Translations under genes and position numbers: made by a program
The notes under the pieces: model-generated
Seen by the model: only the letters and a program-made list of their open reading frames with translations
Told to the model about the DNA's origin: nothing
The model's database searches: none
In this document: piece after piece, positions 24,209 to 35,021 of the stretch
Layout: each line of letters starts with the position of its first letter
Numbering within the stretch: position 1 is the first letter of the stretch
From: Bradyrhizobium sp. PSBB068
GTDB taxonomy: Bacteria > Pseudomonadota > Alphaproteobacteria > Rhizobiales > Xanthobacteraceae
Assembly: GCA_016839165.1 (NCBI GenBank)
Contig: CP069300.1
Span: forward strand, 5,084,001-5,148,000
Direction: 5' to 3'
Length of the DNA: 64,000 nt

Positions 24209-26995
24209 CTACTCCGCCGCCGTCCGGATATCGATCTTCTCGGCGCGGACCGCGCAGAACTTGAATTCGGGAATCTTGCCGAACGGATCGAGCGCCGGGT
24301 TGGTCAAGAGGTTCGCCGCCGCCTCCGCGTAGCAGAACGGCATGAACACCATGTTCTCGGGCACGTCGCGGTCGGCGCGCACCTTGACCTCGACCGCGCC
24401 ACGGCGGGTTTCCAGGCGAATGAAGTCGCCGGGCACGAGCCCCTTCTTGCGCATGTCCTTCGACGTCATGAACGCGACCGCCTCGGGCTCGATCTGGTCG
24501 AGCACCTGCGCGCGACGCGTCATCGAGCCGGTGTGCCAATGTTCGAGAACACGCCCGGTCGACAGCACCATCGGATACTCGTCGTCGGGCAGCTCGTCCG
24601 GCGGGATCACCTTGGCCGGCACGATCTTGCCGCGACCGCTTGCGGTCGGGAAGCCGGTCGTGAAGATGATCTCGTTGCCCGGCTTGTCGGGATCGTCGAC
24701 TGGATAGGTCACCGCGCCCTCGCGAACCAGCCGCTCCCAGGTGATGTTCTTCAGCGACGGCATCAGCTCGGCCATCTCGGTGAAGACCTCGCCTGGCCCG
24801 GCATAATTCCAGGGCAGTCCCATCCGCTTGCCGATCTCCTGGATGATCCAGAGATCCTGCCGCGCATCGCCCGGCGGCTTGATCACCTCGCGCGCCAGCT
24901 GCACGCGGCGGTCGGTGTTGGTGAAGGAGCCGGACTTTTCGGCGAACGCCGAGGCCGGCAGGATGACGTCGGCGTGGAACGCGGTCTCGGTGACGAACAG
25001 GTCCTGCACGACGAGGTGATCGAGCTTGGCGAGCGCCTGTCGCGCGTGCTGCAGATCCGGATCGGACATCGCTGGATTTTCGCCCTCGACATACATGCCG
25101 TGGATTTCACCGGCGTGGATCGCGTTCATGATCTCGACGACGGTCAGCCCGCGCACCGGATCGAGCTGCTGCCCCCACAGTCTCTCGAAGGCACCGCGCA
25201 TGTCGTCGCGGCCGACCGGCTGATAGTCCGGCAGGAACATCGGGATCAGGCCGGCGTCGGAGGCGCCCTGCACGTTGTTCTGGCCGCGCAGCGGATGCAG
25301 CCCGGTGCCGGGGCGGCCGACCTGGCCGGTGATCAGCGCCAGCGCGATCAGGCAGCGCGCATTGTCGGTGCCGTGGACGTGCTGGCTGATGCCCATGCCC
25401 CAGAAGATGATCGACGATTTGGCGCCGGCATAGGCGCGCGCGACCTCGCGCAGCGTCTCGGCGGGAATACCGCAGATCGGCGCCATGCGCTCCGGTGTGA
25501 ACTCCTGGATTTTCGCCTTGAGGTCGTCATAGCCCTCGGTGTAGCCGGCGATGTACTGCTCGTCGGTGAGACCTTCAGTGATGATGGTGTGGATCATCGC
25601 GTTCAGCATCGCGACGTCGCTGCCGGGCTTGAAGGCGAGGTGCTGCGTGGCATGGCGCGACAGCGTCTGCCGTCGCGGGTCCATCACGTACAACTTGGCG
25701 CCGCGCTTGGCGGCGTTCTTGATGAAGGTCGCGGCGACCGGATGGTTCACGGTCGGATTGGCGCCGATCACCCAGATCACCTCGGCATCAGCGGCGGCTG
25801 CAAACGGCGCCGACACCGCGCCAGAGCTCAGTCCTTCGAACAGCGCCGCCACCGACGAGGCGTGGCACAGCCGCGTGCAGTGGTCGACATTGTTGGAGCC
25901 GAAGCCGGTGCGCACCAGCTTCTGGAACAGATAGGCCTCTTCATTGGAGCCCTTGGCCGAACCGAACCCGGCGAGTGCCTTGGCACCCTTCTCGTCGCGG
26001 ATTTTTAGCAAACCCGCGGCGGCAAGATCGAGCGCTTCTTCCCACGATGCTTCGCGGAAATGGGTGTAGGGATTGGCCGGATCGACCTGGTCGTTGGCGT
26101 CCTTCTTGACGCCGGGCAGCCGTACCAGCGGCTTGGTCAGGCGATTGGGGTGATGGATGTAGTCGAAGCCGAAGCGGCCCTTGACGCAGAGCCGGTTGTG
26201 ATTGGCAGGCCCATCGCGGCCTTCCGCGTAGATCACCTTCTCGTCCTTGACCTCGTAGGTGACCTGGCATCCGACGCCGCAATACGGGCACAACGAGTCC
26301 ACCTTGCGGTCGGGCCAGGTGACGCGGGTCTGCTTGTCGTCGAGCATCACGGCCGGCATCAGCGCGCCGGTCGGACAGGCCTGCACGCACTCGCCGCAGG
26401 CGACGCAGGTCGATTCGCCCATCGGATCGTCGAAGTCGAACACGATCTTCGAATCGTGATTGCGATAAGCCATGCCGATCACGTCGTTGACCTGCACCTC
26501 ACGGCACGCCCGCACGCACAGCCCGCACTGGATGCAGGCATCGAGATTGACGCGCATCGCCGGGTGGCTGGTGTCGGCCTGCCAACGCTCGGCCGCCGGG
26601 AATCGGCTTTCGGTGACGCCGGTCTTCTCGGCCCAGTGCCAGAATTTCGAGTCCGGATCGTGCGAAGTCTCGCGCGCCGGCTGATCGGCGACGAGCAACT
26701 CCATCACCATCTTCTGCGCCGCGACCGCGCGTTGGCTCGCCGACTTCACCTTCATGCCGACCGCAGGCGTGCGCTTGCAAGACGCTGCCAGCACGCGCTC
26801 GCCCTCGATCTCGACCATGCAGGCGCGGCAATTGCCGTCCGGCCGATAATCAGGCGCGGGCGAATAGCAGAGATGCGGGATCTCGGTGCCCTGACGCTTG
26901 GCGACCTGCCAGATGGTTTCGCCGGCCCGCGCTTCGACTTGCTGCCCGTCGAGCTCGAACTTGATCGTCTGGCCGGAGTTCTGATGGTTGCTCAT
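24209..26995 (-). CDS. fdsA: NAD-dependent formate dehydrogenase, alpha (molybdenum) subunit
   Basis: A 928-residue subunit that oxidises formate to CO2 at a bis-MGD centre. In order: a [2Fe-2S] ferredoxin domain (CYSPAPDYRPDGNCRACMVE region), a His-Cys3 cluster, two [4Fe-4S] sites (CIQCGLC.RAC and CVACGECVQACP), and the catalytic domain with its own [4Fe-4S] site CPYCGVGC. The active-site residue is a Cys in HCTRLCHASS, not selenocysteine, followed by the conserved His. A MGD-binding domain closes the protein. It lies 36 bases after fdsB. The enzyme is soluble and delivers electrons through FdsB to NAD. Confidence 0.95.
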   Translation of the reverse strand: MSNHQNSGQTIKFELDGQQVEARAGETIWQVAKRQGTEIPHLCYSPAPDYRPDGNCRACMVEIEGERVLAASCKRTPAVGMKVKSASQRAVAAQKMVMELLVADQPARETSHDPDSKFWHWAEKTGVTESRFPAAERWQADTSHPAMRVNLDACIQCGLCVRACREVQVNDVIGMAYRNHDSKIVFDFDDPMGESTCVACGECVQACPTGALMPAVMLDDKQTRVTWPDRKVDSLCPYCGVGCQVTYEVKDEKVIYAEGRDGPANHNRLCVKGRFGFDYIHHPNRLTKPLVRLPGVKKDANDQVDPANPYTHFREASWEEALDLAAAGLLKIRDEKGAKALAGFGSAKGSNEEAYLFQKLVRTGFGSNNVDHCTRLCHASSVAALFEGLSSGAVSAPFAAAADAEVIWVIGANPTVNHPVAATFIKNAAKRGAKLYVMDPRRQTLSRHATQHLAFKPGSDVAMLNAMIHTIITEGLTDEQYIAGYTEGYDDLKAKIQEFTPERMAPICGIPAETLREVARAYAGAKSSIIFWGMGISQHVHGTDNARCLIALALITGQVGRPGTGLHPLRGQNNVQGASDAGLIPMFLPDYQPVGRDDMRGAFERLWGQQLDPVRGLTVVEIMNAIHAGEIHGMYVEGENPAMSDPDLQHARQALAKLDHLVVQDLFVTETAFHADVILPASAFAEKSGSFTNTDRRVQLAREVIKPPGDARQDLWIIQEIGKRMGLPWNYAGPGEVFTEMAELMPSLKNITWERLVREGAVTYPVDDPDKPGNEIIFTTGFPTASGRGKIVPAKVIPPDELPDDEYPMVLSTGRVLEHWHTGSMTRRAQVLDQIEPEAVAFMTSKDMRKKGLVPGDFIRLETRRGAVEVKVRADRDVPENMVFMPFCYAEAAANLLTNPALDPFGKIPEFKFCAVRAEKIDIRTAAE

Positions 26996-27031
26996 TCGAA
27001 TCCTCGTCGAAATTCGCCCTGCCCGGCCCGC

Positions 27032-28744
27032 CTATTCGGCGGCTTGCTGCGGACGAAAGCCGTCCGGAAAATACTTGATCACTGATGTCAGCGGATTGGA
27101 GGCGGCCTGACCGAGGCCGCAAATCGACGCATCGCGCATCGCCTGGCTCAACTGGTCGAGCAGTTCCTTGTCCCAGACCGGTCGCTGCATCAGCAGCGCC
27201 GCCTTCTCGGTCCCGGCGCGGCAGGGCGTGCATTGCCCGCAGCTCTCATCCTCGAAGAACTTCATCAGGTTCAGCGCGGCCTCCCTGACGTCATCAGCCT
27301 GCGAGAGCACGACGACGGCGGCCGAACCGATGAAGCAGCCGTATTTCTCCAGCGTGCCGAAATCGAGCGGGATGTCATCCATCGAGGCCGGCAGGATGCC
27401 GCCGGATGCACCGCCCGGCAGATAGGCCTGCAAGGTGTGGCCGTCGGCCATGCCGCCGCAGAACTCGTCGATCAGTTCGCGCAAGGTGATGCCGGCGGGC
27501 GCGAGCTTGACGCCGGGATCCTTGACGCGTCCAGACACCGAGAAGCTGCGCAGGCCGTGGCGTTCGTTGCGGCCGTGGCTCTTCCACCAGTCGGCGCCCT
27601 TCTCGACGATGTCGCGCACCCACCACAACGTCTCGATGTTGTTGATCAGCGTCGGCAGGCCGAACAGCCCGACCTGGAACGGATATGGCGGCTTGTGCCG
27701 CGGCAGGCCGCGCTTGCCCTCGATCGATTCCAGCAGCGAGGATTCCTCGCCGCAGATATAGGCGCCGGCGCCGCGCCGCAGATGCAGGGTCGGACCACCG
27801 GGCGGAAGCTTTGCGATCTCGCGCTCGAGGATCTCGCGGCAGGCCGGGTATTCGTCGCGGATATAGATGTAGACGTCCGGCGCCTCCACCACGTGCGCGC
27901 CGATCAGCATGCCCTCGAGGAAGCGATGCGGATCGGTCTCGAGATAATAGCGGTCCTTGAAGGTGCCGGGCTCGCCCTCGTCGCCGTTGACGGCCATCAG
28001 CCGCGGCCCGGGTTCGCCGAGCACGGCGCGCCATTTGCGGCCGGTCGGGAAACCGGCGCCGCCGAGACCGCGCAGCGAGGCATCGTCGAGCGCCTTCAGC
28101 AGGTCTTCGCGCGGCAGCACGCCTGAGCGCAGCCGCGCCAGCAGTTGGTATCCGCCGCCCGTAACATAGGCGTCGTAGTCGACGTAGGGCGGCAGATGCA
28201 CATGGGTATCGCCGCTCTTCGCCGCCGCGAGCACATTGGTGACGGTCGCATGATCGACGAAGTTGTGGCCGACCTCTGCAGCAGGCGCGGTGTCGCAGCG
28301 GCCGACGCACGGTGCACGCACCACGCGGATGCCGGGGCCGGCGCGGGACTGAAGATCCTTCAACAGCTGCTCGCCGCCGAGCATCGCGCAGGTCAGCGAA
28401 TCGCAGACGCGCACAGTGAGCGGCGCGATGTCAGGCTCGCCCTCCTTCACGATGTCGAAATGCGCGTAGAAGGTCGCGGTCTCGAACACTTCGGCGAATG
28501 ACAGCTTCATCTCGTCGGCGAGCGCGGCCAGATGCGCCGCCGAGATCTGATGGTACTTGTCCTGGATCAGATGCAGGTACTCGATCAGGAGGTCGCGCCG
28601 GCGCGGCCGGTCAGAGAGCAGCGCCTCGATCTCATGCGCGGCGGCAGGGTCGACCTGGCGTCCCTTGGGCGTGGCTTTCGCCCGCTTTCGGCCGGCTCCG
28701 GGATGCTCGAACGCGCGAACCTTGTGAACGTCGTCTCCGCTCAT
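27032..28744 (-). CDS. fdsB: Formate dehydrogenase gamma-beta fusion (NuoE/NuoF-like, NAD and FMN)
   Basis: A 570-residue fusion. Residues about 45-180 are NuoE/FdsG-like with [2Fe-2S] ligands in VCDSLTCAMLG and APCVGRCD. Residues about 200-560 are NuoF/FdsB-like with GLRGLGGAGFPTGRKW-type FMN/NAD motifs, NGDEGEPGTFKDR, and the [4Fe-4S] site ESCGQCTPCRAG. In Cupriavidus these are two proteins. The N-terminal 45 residues are Lys/Arg-rich. ATG 28744 is chosen since earlier frame (to 28828) is not conserved. It passes electrons from formate to NAD+. Confidence 0.93.
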   Translation of the reverse strand: MSGDDVHKVRAFEHPGAGRKRAKATPKGRQVDPAAAHEIEALLSDRPRRRDLLIEYLHLIQDKYHQISAAHLAALADEMKLSFAEVFETATFYAHFDIVKEGEPDIAPLTVRVCDSLTCAMLGGEQLLKDLQSRAGPGIRVVRAPCVGRCDTAPAAEVGHNFVDHATVTNVLAAAKSGDTHVHLPPYVDYDAYVTGGGYQLLARLRSGVLPREDLLKALDDASLRGLGGAGFPTGRKWRAVLGEPGPRLMAVNGDEGEPGTFKDRYYLETDPHRFLEGMLIGAHVVEAPDVYIYIRDEYPACREILEREIAKLPPGGPTLHLRRGAGAYICGEESSLLESIEGKRGLPRHKPPYPFQVGLFGLPTLINNIETLWWVRDIVEKGADWWKSHGRNERHGLRSFSVSGRVKDPGVKLAPAGITLRELIDEFCGGMADGHTLQAYLPGGASGGILPASMDDIPLDFGTLEKYGCFIGSAAVVVLSQADDVREAALNLMKFFEDESCGQCTPCRAGTEKAALLMQRPVWDKELLDQLSQAMRDASICGLGQAASNPLTSVIKYFPDGFRPQQAAE

Positions 28745-28944
28745 GAAACCCGCCTTGGAACCTCTGGCTCTTGCACAAACCGCGCTTGTTGCACCAACTC
28801 TATTCTCTGGCATGCCACAGGCAAGCATATTTAGAACGCCTCCAGCGGCGTCGGGTTGCCGCGCAGGTCGTTGTTAATGTTTGCCTATCGAGCGATCTGA
28901 TTTTCCAATCGCGCGATCGCCCGACCCGCGCGATCTCGACCGCG

Positions 28945-30198
28945 TCACAGCAGATCGGCGTAGCCGAGGAAGCCGACGGTATCGCCCGGCTCGACCCGCA
29001 CGACGGTCTCGCCGAGTTCGACCAGTCCATCCGTCTCGACCAGCGACGACAGCAGGCCGGCCCCTTCGCGAGGAAACTTGGTCGCCTCCAGCGCACCATC
29101 CGCCGCCCGCCGCAGCGAAACGCGGACATATTCGCGCCTGCCGCTCTTCTTCTTGTAGCTGAAGGCGGCGCGGATCGGCAGCGGCAGCAGCGGAGCCGGC
29201 ACCGCGCCCGAGAGCGCCAGCACGGTCGGCCGCACTACATGGACAAAGGTGACGAAGCTCGCCACGGGATTGCCGGGCAAGCCGATCAGCGGCGTGCCGT
29301 CGATGATGCCCATCGCCACCGGACGGCCCGGCTTGATCGCCATCCGCCACAGCACCAGCGAGCCGGCCTGCTCGATGCCGGCCTTGACGTGGTCCTCTTC
29401 GCCGGTCGAGACGCCGCCGGTGGTCAGGATCAGGTCAAAGCTGCGTGCGACCTGCTTGAGCGCCGCAGCGAGTTCGGCCCGCTCGTCGCGCAGGATGCCG
29501 AGATCGCCGACCTCGCAGCCGAGCCGCCGTAACATCGCCATCAGCATGAAGCGGTTGGAATCATAGAGCTGCGCTTCGGCACGCGCACTCCCCGGCGCGG
29601 CCAGCTCGTCTCCGGTGGAGAACACCCCGACCCGCAGCCTTCGCACCACATCGAGCGTGCTCAACCCGAACGCCGCGGCGACGGCGATGTCCTGCGGGCG
29701 CAGGCGCCGGCCCGATGCCAACGCGACAGCACCGCGCGCAATGTCCTCGCCGGCCGGCCGCACATTGGCGCCGGGCTTCAGGCCGGGCGGCAGGATCACA
29801 TTGCCGGCGTCGTCGATCCGCACGTCCTCCTGCATGAACACGGTATCGGTGCCGCCGGGCATCGGCGCGCCAGTGAAGATCCGCACCGCCTGGCCGGGCC
29901 GTGCGGGCTGTGCCGGCGCACCCGCCTGCACGCGTCCGGCGACCGGAAATGCGCGCTCGCCATCCGTCGGCAGGTCCGCACCCGATACCGCATAACCGTC
30001 GACGGCGGAGTTCATGAATGGCGGCAGCGGCAGAGGCGCGGCAATGTCGCCGGCCAGGATACGTCCGTCGGCATCCACCAGCGCAACGGCCTCGGTCTCG
30101 CCGACCGGCTTGACGCGCGCGGCGATGATCGCGACGGCCTCGTCGACCGACATCATCGGCCCGCCGAATGCGAAGCAGTCGTCGGAAAGCTGCGCCAT
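28945..30198 (-). CDS. moeA: Molybdopterin molybdenumtransferase MoeA
   Basis: A 417-residue enzyme that inserts molybdate into adenylylated molybdopterin. The four-domain MoeA layout is visible: PPFMNSAVDGYAV near the start, GAPMPGGTDTV, the MoaB/Mog-like domain with GVFSTGDEL and TTGGVSTGEEDHVK, GLPGNPVASFVTF, and the C-terminal beta domain. It is on the same strand as fdsB, 200 bases upstream of it, so it probably supports formate dehydrogenase assembly. The start at 30198 (MAQLSDD) is preferred to 30210. Confidence 0.93.
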   Translation of the reverse strand: MAQLSDDCFAFGGPMMSVDEAVAIIAARVKPVGETEAVALVDADGRILAGDIAAPLPLPPFMNSAVDGYAVSGADLPTDGERAFPVAGRVQAGAPAQPARPGQAVRIFTGAPMPGGTDTVFMQEDVRIDDAGNVILPPGLKPGANVRPAGEDIARGAVALASGRRLRPQDIAVAAAFGLSTLDVVRRLRVGVFSTGDELAAPGSARAEAQLYDSNRFMLMAMLRRLGCEVGDLGILRDERAELAAALKQVARSFDLILTTGGVSTGEEDHVKAGIEQAGSLVLWRMAIKPGRPVAMGIIDGTPLIGLPGNPVASFVTFVHVVRPTVLALSGAVPAPLLPLPIRAAFSYKKKSGRREYVRVSLRRAADGALEATKFPREGAGLLSSLVETDGLVELGETVVRVEPGDTVGFLGYADLL

Positions 30199-30358
30199 CG
30201 TCTCTCTCAATCCTCGGCCATCGACAGGATGTGTTCAAGCCGGATCGCCAATTGCGGCGTGATCTCTAAAGCCGGACCATCAGTGGCAGTTCCGGCGGAG
30301 CGGCGGAAAGTGGCCAGTCCATCTCCGATCGTGCTTATATCCCCAGCTCCATTGCCGT

Positions 30359-31267
30359 GTGAACCCATCGGGACTGCGACCTGTGACCACGAAAACCACC
30401 GCTCCCATCATTGTTCCAGACCCGGACGATCCGCGGCTGACGGAGCGCGTGGTCGGCGTCGACCAGACCGGCGCGCGGACCGAGATCAAGGTGCCGGTCG
30501 AGCGGCCGCTCACGCTATACCTCAACGCGCAGGAGATCGTCACGATGATGACGATCAACGACTATCCCGAATACCTCGCGCTCGGATATCTGCTGAACCA
30601 GAACATGCTCAAATATGACGACGTCGTCACCGAGGTCGAATATGACGACGATCTCGAGGTCGTCGTGGTGCGCACCGCGCACCACACCAATTTCGAGGCG
30701 AAGCTGAAGAAGCGCACGCAGACCTCGGGCTGCGCCCAGGGAACGGCGTTCGGCGACCTGCTCGAAGCCGTCGAGAAGGTCGCGCTGCCGAAGGCCGAAC
30801 TGCGAACGTCCTGGCTCTACCGGATGACGCACACCATCAACACGATGCCGTCGCTGTATCTGGAAGCGGGCGCCATCCACGGCTGCGTGCTGTGCAAGGA
30901 GAGCACGCCGGTGTGCTACACCGAGGACGTCGGCCGGCACAACGCCGTCGACAAGATCGCGGGCTGGATCTACCGCCACAATGTCGATCCGGCCGACAAG
31001 ATCCTCTACACCACCGGGCGGCTGACCTCGGAGATGGTGATCAAGACGGTCCGGATGGGCATCCCGATCCTGGTCTCGCGCTCCGGGTTCACGGCATGGG
31101 GCGTCGATCTGGCGCGGCAGGTCGGATTGACGCTGGTCGGGCGCGCGCGCGGCAAGCGCTTCATCGCGCTGTCCGGCCAGGAGCGGATCGTCTACGACCA
31201 GAACCTCGACTATGTCGAAGAGGAATCGATGCGTCACAAGCGCAAGGGCGAGACCGACAATGACTGA
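30359..31267 (+). CDS. fdhD: Formate dehydrogenase accessory sulfurtransferase FdhD
   Basis: A 302-residue protein that passes sulfur to the molybdenum cofactor before it enters formate dehydrogenase. Recognisable parts are [18 protein letters not shown], the loop Cys in [20 protein letters not shown], and [13 protein letters not shown]. The start is GTG 30359; a second GTG at 30383 is possible. It is divergent from moeA with 160 bases between them and overlaps mobA by eight bases, so a fdhD-mobA operon supplies the cofactor for the fds genes on the other strand. Confidence 0.92.
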   Translation: MNPSGLRPVTTKTTAPIIVPDPDDPRLTERVVGVDQTGARTEIKVPVERPLTLYLNAQEIVTMMTINDYPEYLALGYLLNQNMLKYDDVVTEVEYDDDLEVVVVRTAHHTNFEAKLKKRTQTSGCAQGTAFGDLLEAVEKVALPKAELRTSWLYRMTHTINTMPSLYLEAGAIHGCVLCKESTPVCYTEDVGRHNAVDKIAGWIYRHNVDPADKILYTTGRLTSEMVIKTVRMGIPILVSRSGFTAWGVDLARQVGLTLVGRARGKRFIALSGQERIVYDQNLDYVEEESMRHKRKGETDND

Positions 31268-31877
31268 CATTCCCGGCGTGCTGCTGGCCGGCGGCCTCGC
31301 GCGGCGGATGGGCGGCGGCGACAAGCCGATGCGCCAGATCGCGGGCCGCACCATCCTGCAACGGGTGATCGACCGACTCGCGCCGCAATGCAGCGGGCTG
31401 ATCATCAACGCCAATGGCGATCCCGCGCGGTTCGCCGCGTTCGGCTTTCCGGTCGTAGCCGACGATGTCGTCGATTTTCCCGGTCCCCTCGCCGGCATCC
31501 TCGCCGCACTCGACTGGACCGCGGCCAACCGGCCGGATGCGAAATGGGTGCTGAGCGCGGCGGGCGACTGTCCGTTTCTTCCGCGCGATCTCGTCGCACG
31601 CCTGGAGCAGGCGCGCGCCGCCGAGAATGCCGAGCTCGCAGTCGCCTCATCCGGCGGCCAGACCCATCCGGTGATCGGCCTCTGGAGCGTGCGCCTGCGG
31701 AACGAATTGCGCCATGCGCTGGTCGAGGAGGATGTGCGCAAGATCGATCGCTGGACCGCGCGCTATCCGCTGGCAACGGTCGAATGGCCGACCGAGCCGC
31801 TGGATCCGTTCTTCAACGCCAACACCGTTGAAGACATCGCGGAAGCCGATCGTCTCGCCGCGCTGGACGGCGGATAG
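31260..31877 (+). CDS. mobA: Molybdenum cofactor guanylyltransferase MobA
   Basis: A 205-residue nucleotidyltransferase that adds GMP to Mo-molybdopterin to form MGD, the cofactor form FdsA needs. The N-terminal GTP loop is [16 protein letters not shown]; the metal-binding Asp is in AAGDCPFLP; the later THPVIGLW and FFNANT segments are conserved. The start ATG 31260 overlaps the end of fdhD, which suggests coupled translation. Length is normal. Confidence 0.93.
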   Translation: MTDIPGVLLAGGLARRMGGGDKPMRQIAGRTILQRVIDRLAPQCSGLIINANGDPARFAAFGFPVVADDVVDFPGPLAGILAALDWTAANRPDAKWVLSAAGDCPFLPRDLVARLEQARAAENAELAVASSGGQTHPVIGLWSVRLRNELRHALVEEDVRKIDRWTARYPLATVEWPTEPLDPFFNANTVEDIAEADRLAALDGG

Positions 31878-31889
31878 GCGGCTGCGTGC

Positions 31890-32078
31890 CTAGCCGGTGA
31901 AGCTCACACCGCTGAGGTTGCCGCCGGCGTCATATGTAAAGGTCCATCCCCATGCCGTGGTGGATCCACCTCTTGCGTCAATCACGTTCTCGCTGACATG
32001 ATTCTGGTCCCACTTCATGCCGCCCGCGACGTCATCCAGCTGATCGAGGCTCAGTTCGGTTGCGTTGAGATTCGCCAT
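31890..32078 (-). CDS. Small double-glycine-leader peptide (putative bacteriocin/RiPP-like precursor)
   Basis: A 62-residue peptide. The first 20 residues have the double-glycine leader pattern: LSLDQLDDVAGG, with hydrophobic residues at the positions read by C39-peptidase ABC exporters. Cleavage after GG would leave about 42 residues (MKWDQNH...), rich in Gly, Asn and Trp and lacking Cys. AGGAG stands eight bases before ATG 32078. No exporter, immunity or modifying enzyme gene lies within 10 kb, so a function as bacteriocin or signal is only a possibility. It converges on mobA. Confidence 0.6.
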   Translation of the reverse strand: MANLNATELSLDQLDDVAGGMKWDQNHVSENVIDARGGSTTAWGWTFTYDAGGNLSGVSFTG

Positions 32079-32211
32079 CGCCGTTGCTCCTGTTTGAGAC
32101 TGCGGCGGAGGCTTACGTCGATTGGATTTGAGCTACCGTGACGTGGGTCACATCATCGCGGGTGGACGACTGGAGAAGCCGCTGCGTTCGTCAATCCGCC
32201 CTGCAATCCCT

Positions 32212-32242
32212 CCAAACAAAACGCGGCGCCGAAGCGCCGCGT
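32212..32242 (-). terminator. Rho-independent terminator of leuA
   Basis: On the minus strand the stem CGCGGCGC, loop TTCG and stem GCGCCGCG are followed by TTTTGTTTG. The stem is perfect (eight GC pairs) with a stable tetraloop, and lies 27 bases after the leuA stop. Confidence 0.88.
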
Positions 32243-32268
32243 CTCAACTTGCCGATCGTGCCTGTCCG

Positions 32269-33828
<1,560 letters not shown>

Positions 33829-33916
33829 GTCAGAAATTCCTTTGAGCTTTTGCGCCCGTCATTGCTGCTTGAGCGATTGGTTGGGCGATTATCAGGGTCC
33901 GGTGATCTCGTACAAA

Positions 33917-33959
33917 CCCCTGAGTGCCCAGGCACAGATGCCCAGCCGGCCCTCAGGGG
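33917..33959 (-). promoter_or_regulatory. Attenuator-like hairpin in the leuA leader
   Basis: On the minus strand CCCCTGAG at 33959-33952 pairs with CTCAGGGG at 33924-33917, with an inner GGCA/TGCC stem, and is followed by TTTGT. The left arm contains the stop codon of the leader peptide, so ribosome position would decide whether the stem forms. The T-tract is short, so this may be a weak terminator or act through an alternative pairing with the Leu-codon region. Confidence 0.65.
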
Positions 33960-34069
33960 CAGGTAAGAAGCAGGCCGCCAATAAGCAGGGTGGGCCGCGC
34001 GGCCGGGATCGTGGCGGTAGCCTGGGCCACCTCCCCCGAAATCCCATCGATTTGGCCGCGAATCAGCAT
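33953..34069 (-). CDS. leuA leader peptide (attenuation)
   Basis: A 38-codon frame starts at ATG 34069 with AGGG seven bases upstream and ends at TGA 33953-33955. Its last third reads TLLIGGLLLTCP, that is five Leu codons in ten (CTG, CTT, CTG, CTT, CTT), just before the stop. The stop lies inside the first arm of the hairpin described above. This is the classic layout of transcription attenuation by a starved ribosome at Leu codons. It is too short for standard gene calling. The leuA ATG follows 124 bases later. Confidence 0.72.
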   Translation of the reverse strand: MLIRGQIDGISGEVAQATATIPAARPTLLIGGLLLTCP

Positions 34070-34156
34070 TGCCAGACCCTGTTGAGCGCCAAAACCCTCG
34101 GTCAAAACCATTGACGGTTGGTTGCCGGGACGCGCTTTGCGCCGTCGTTCTAGACG

Positions 34157-34184
34157 ATTATGGCAAGCCGCCGCAATGGGTAAA
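34157..34184 (-). promoter_or_regulatory. Candidate sigma-70 promoter for the leuA leader
   Basis: On the minus strand TTTACC (34184-34179) and CATAAT (34162-34157) are separated by 16 bases. They resemble -35 and -10 boxes and stand about 90 bases before the leader peptide ATG. Other weak matches exist nearer to the ATG, so the start point is uncertain. Confidence 0.4.
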
Positions 34185-34570
34185 GATGGTCAGGGGGATT
34201 GACCTAACGTGGCGAGACAGCTTGGCGCATCAGGGACGCGAAAGCGGGGGGCTCTCCTCCCCTCGGGCGACCGCCGCAGCCACGCTTGGCCAAATCTCGC
34301 AAAACAACCCCATGCAAAGGGGAGCGGGCGGCCGCCGGCGTTGGACAAGGCACTTGACGCGTCGGGCAACTCACGGCTACATTTCTAATATTCCGAAATC
34401 ATTCAAGCGCCTCGCATCGGACCCCAGCAAGGCGAGCCGAGCCCAACCGGTGGGCTCACCTCACATCGGCCAGCGATATAGCGCGGGTTGCGCCGCAGCC
34501 GCGCCGCATTGCAGACCTCGAAGCATGGTCGGACACTGGCGCGTCGCGCGATCCGGCAAAGGGGCCGGCG
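34185..34570. other. Intergenic region without recognised gene
   Basis: No conserved-looking coding frame is seen although a long open frame crosses the region on the plus strand. Its translation is rich in Arg, Pro and Ser with no protein-like pattern. A promoter-like TTGACG-N18-TACATT stands near 34353-34385 on the plus strand. Confidence 0.4.
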
Positions 34571-34939
34571 GTGATGAGGTCCGATTCCGGCCAGCACGTC
34601 CCGCCGCGCCGACCTGGATCGAACCGATCAATCAGCCCCGGAGATATCGCGCTCGATCACACCGATCACATGATCGGCGCGGAGGCGATCGCCCGCTTCA
34701 TCTCGACCGAGATGCACCGCCCGTTCTCCGAGATCGACATCGCGTTCCGCGCGGTTCATGCCGACGGCGACAGCGTCATCGTCGAGGAACGCATGCGCGC
34801 CACGCTGCCCGGCGGCCGGACTTACGACAACGACTACTGCTTCGTGGTCGAGGTCGAGGTCGGCCGCATCAAGCAGGTGCGCGAATACATGGACACGCGC
34901 AAGGGCTGGCAGATGGTGTTCGGAGAAGCTGCGGCGTGA
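34571..34939 (+). pseudogene. 5'-truncated SnoaL/NTF2-like protein remnant
   Basis: The frame encodes 122 residues, of which only those from about 34670 look conserved: MIGAEAIARFISTEM, VIVEERMRATLPGGRTYDNDYCFVVEVEVGRI and REYMDTRKGWQMVFG are typical of the second half of SnoaL/NTF2-like proteins. The first helix and substrate-pocket part that normally precede are missing; the leading 33 residues are unlike the family. I therefore read it as a gene that lost its 5' end. It ends 36 bases before a mobile repeat, which may have been involved in the loss. Confidence 0.6.
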
Positions 34940-35021
34940 AGCGTGCTGGGCGCGCTCCGGCGCAGTTGCATGCACACGTAAGGGACGCACCAGCGGGCGG
35001 GTTCCCTCCCCCCTTGCGGGG

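Noticed and set aside
24092..26008. A 638-codon frame antisense to fdsA
   Set aside because: It mirrors the codon pattern of fdsA, which has all catalytic motifs. No family signature is seen.
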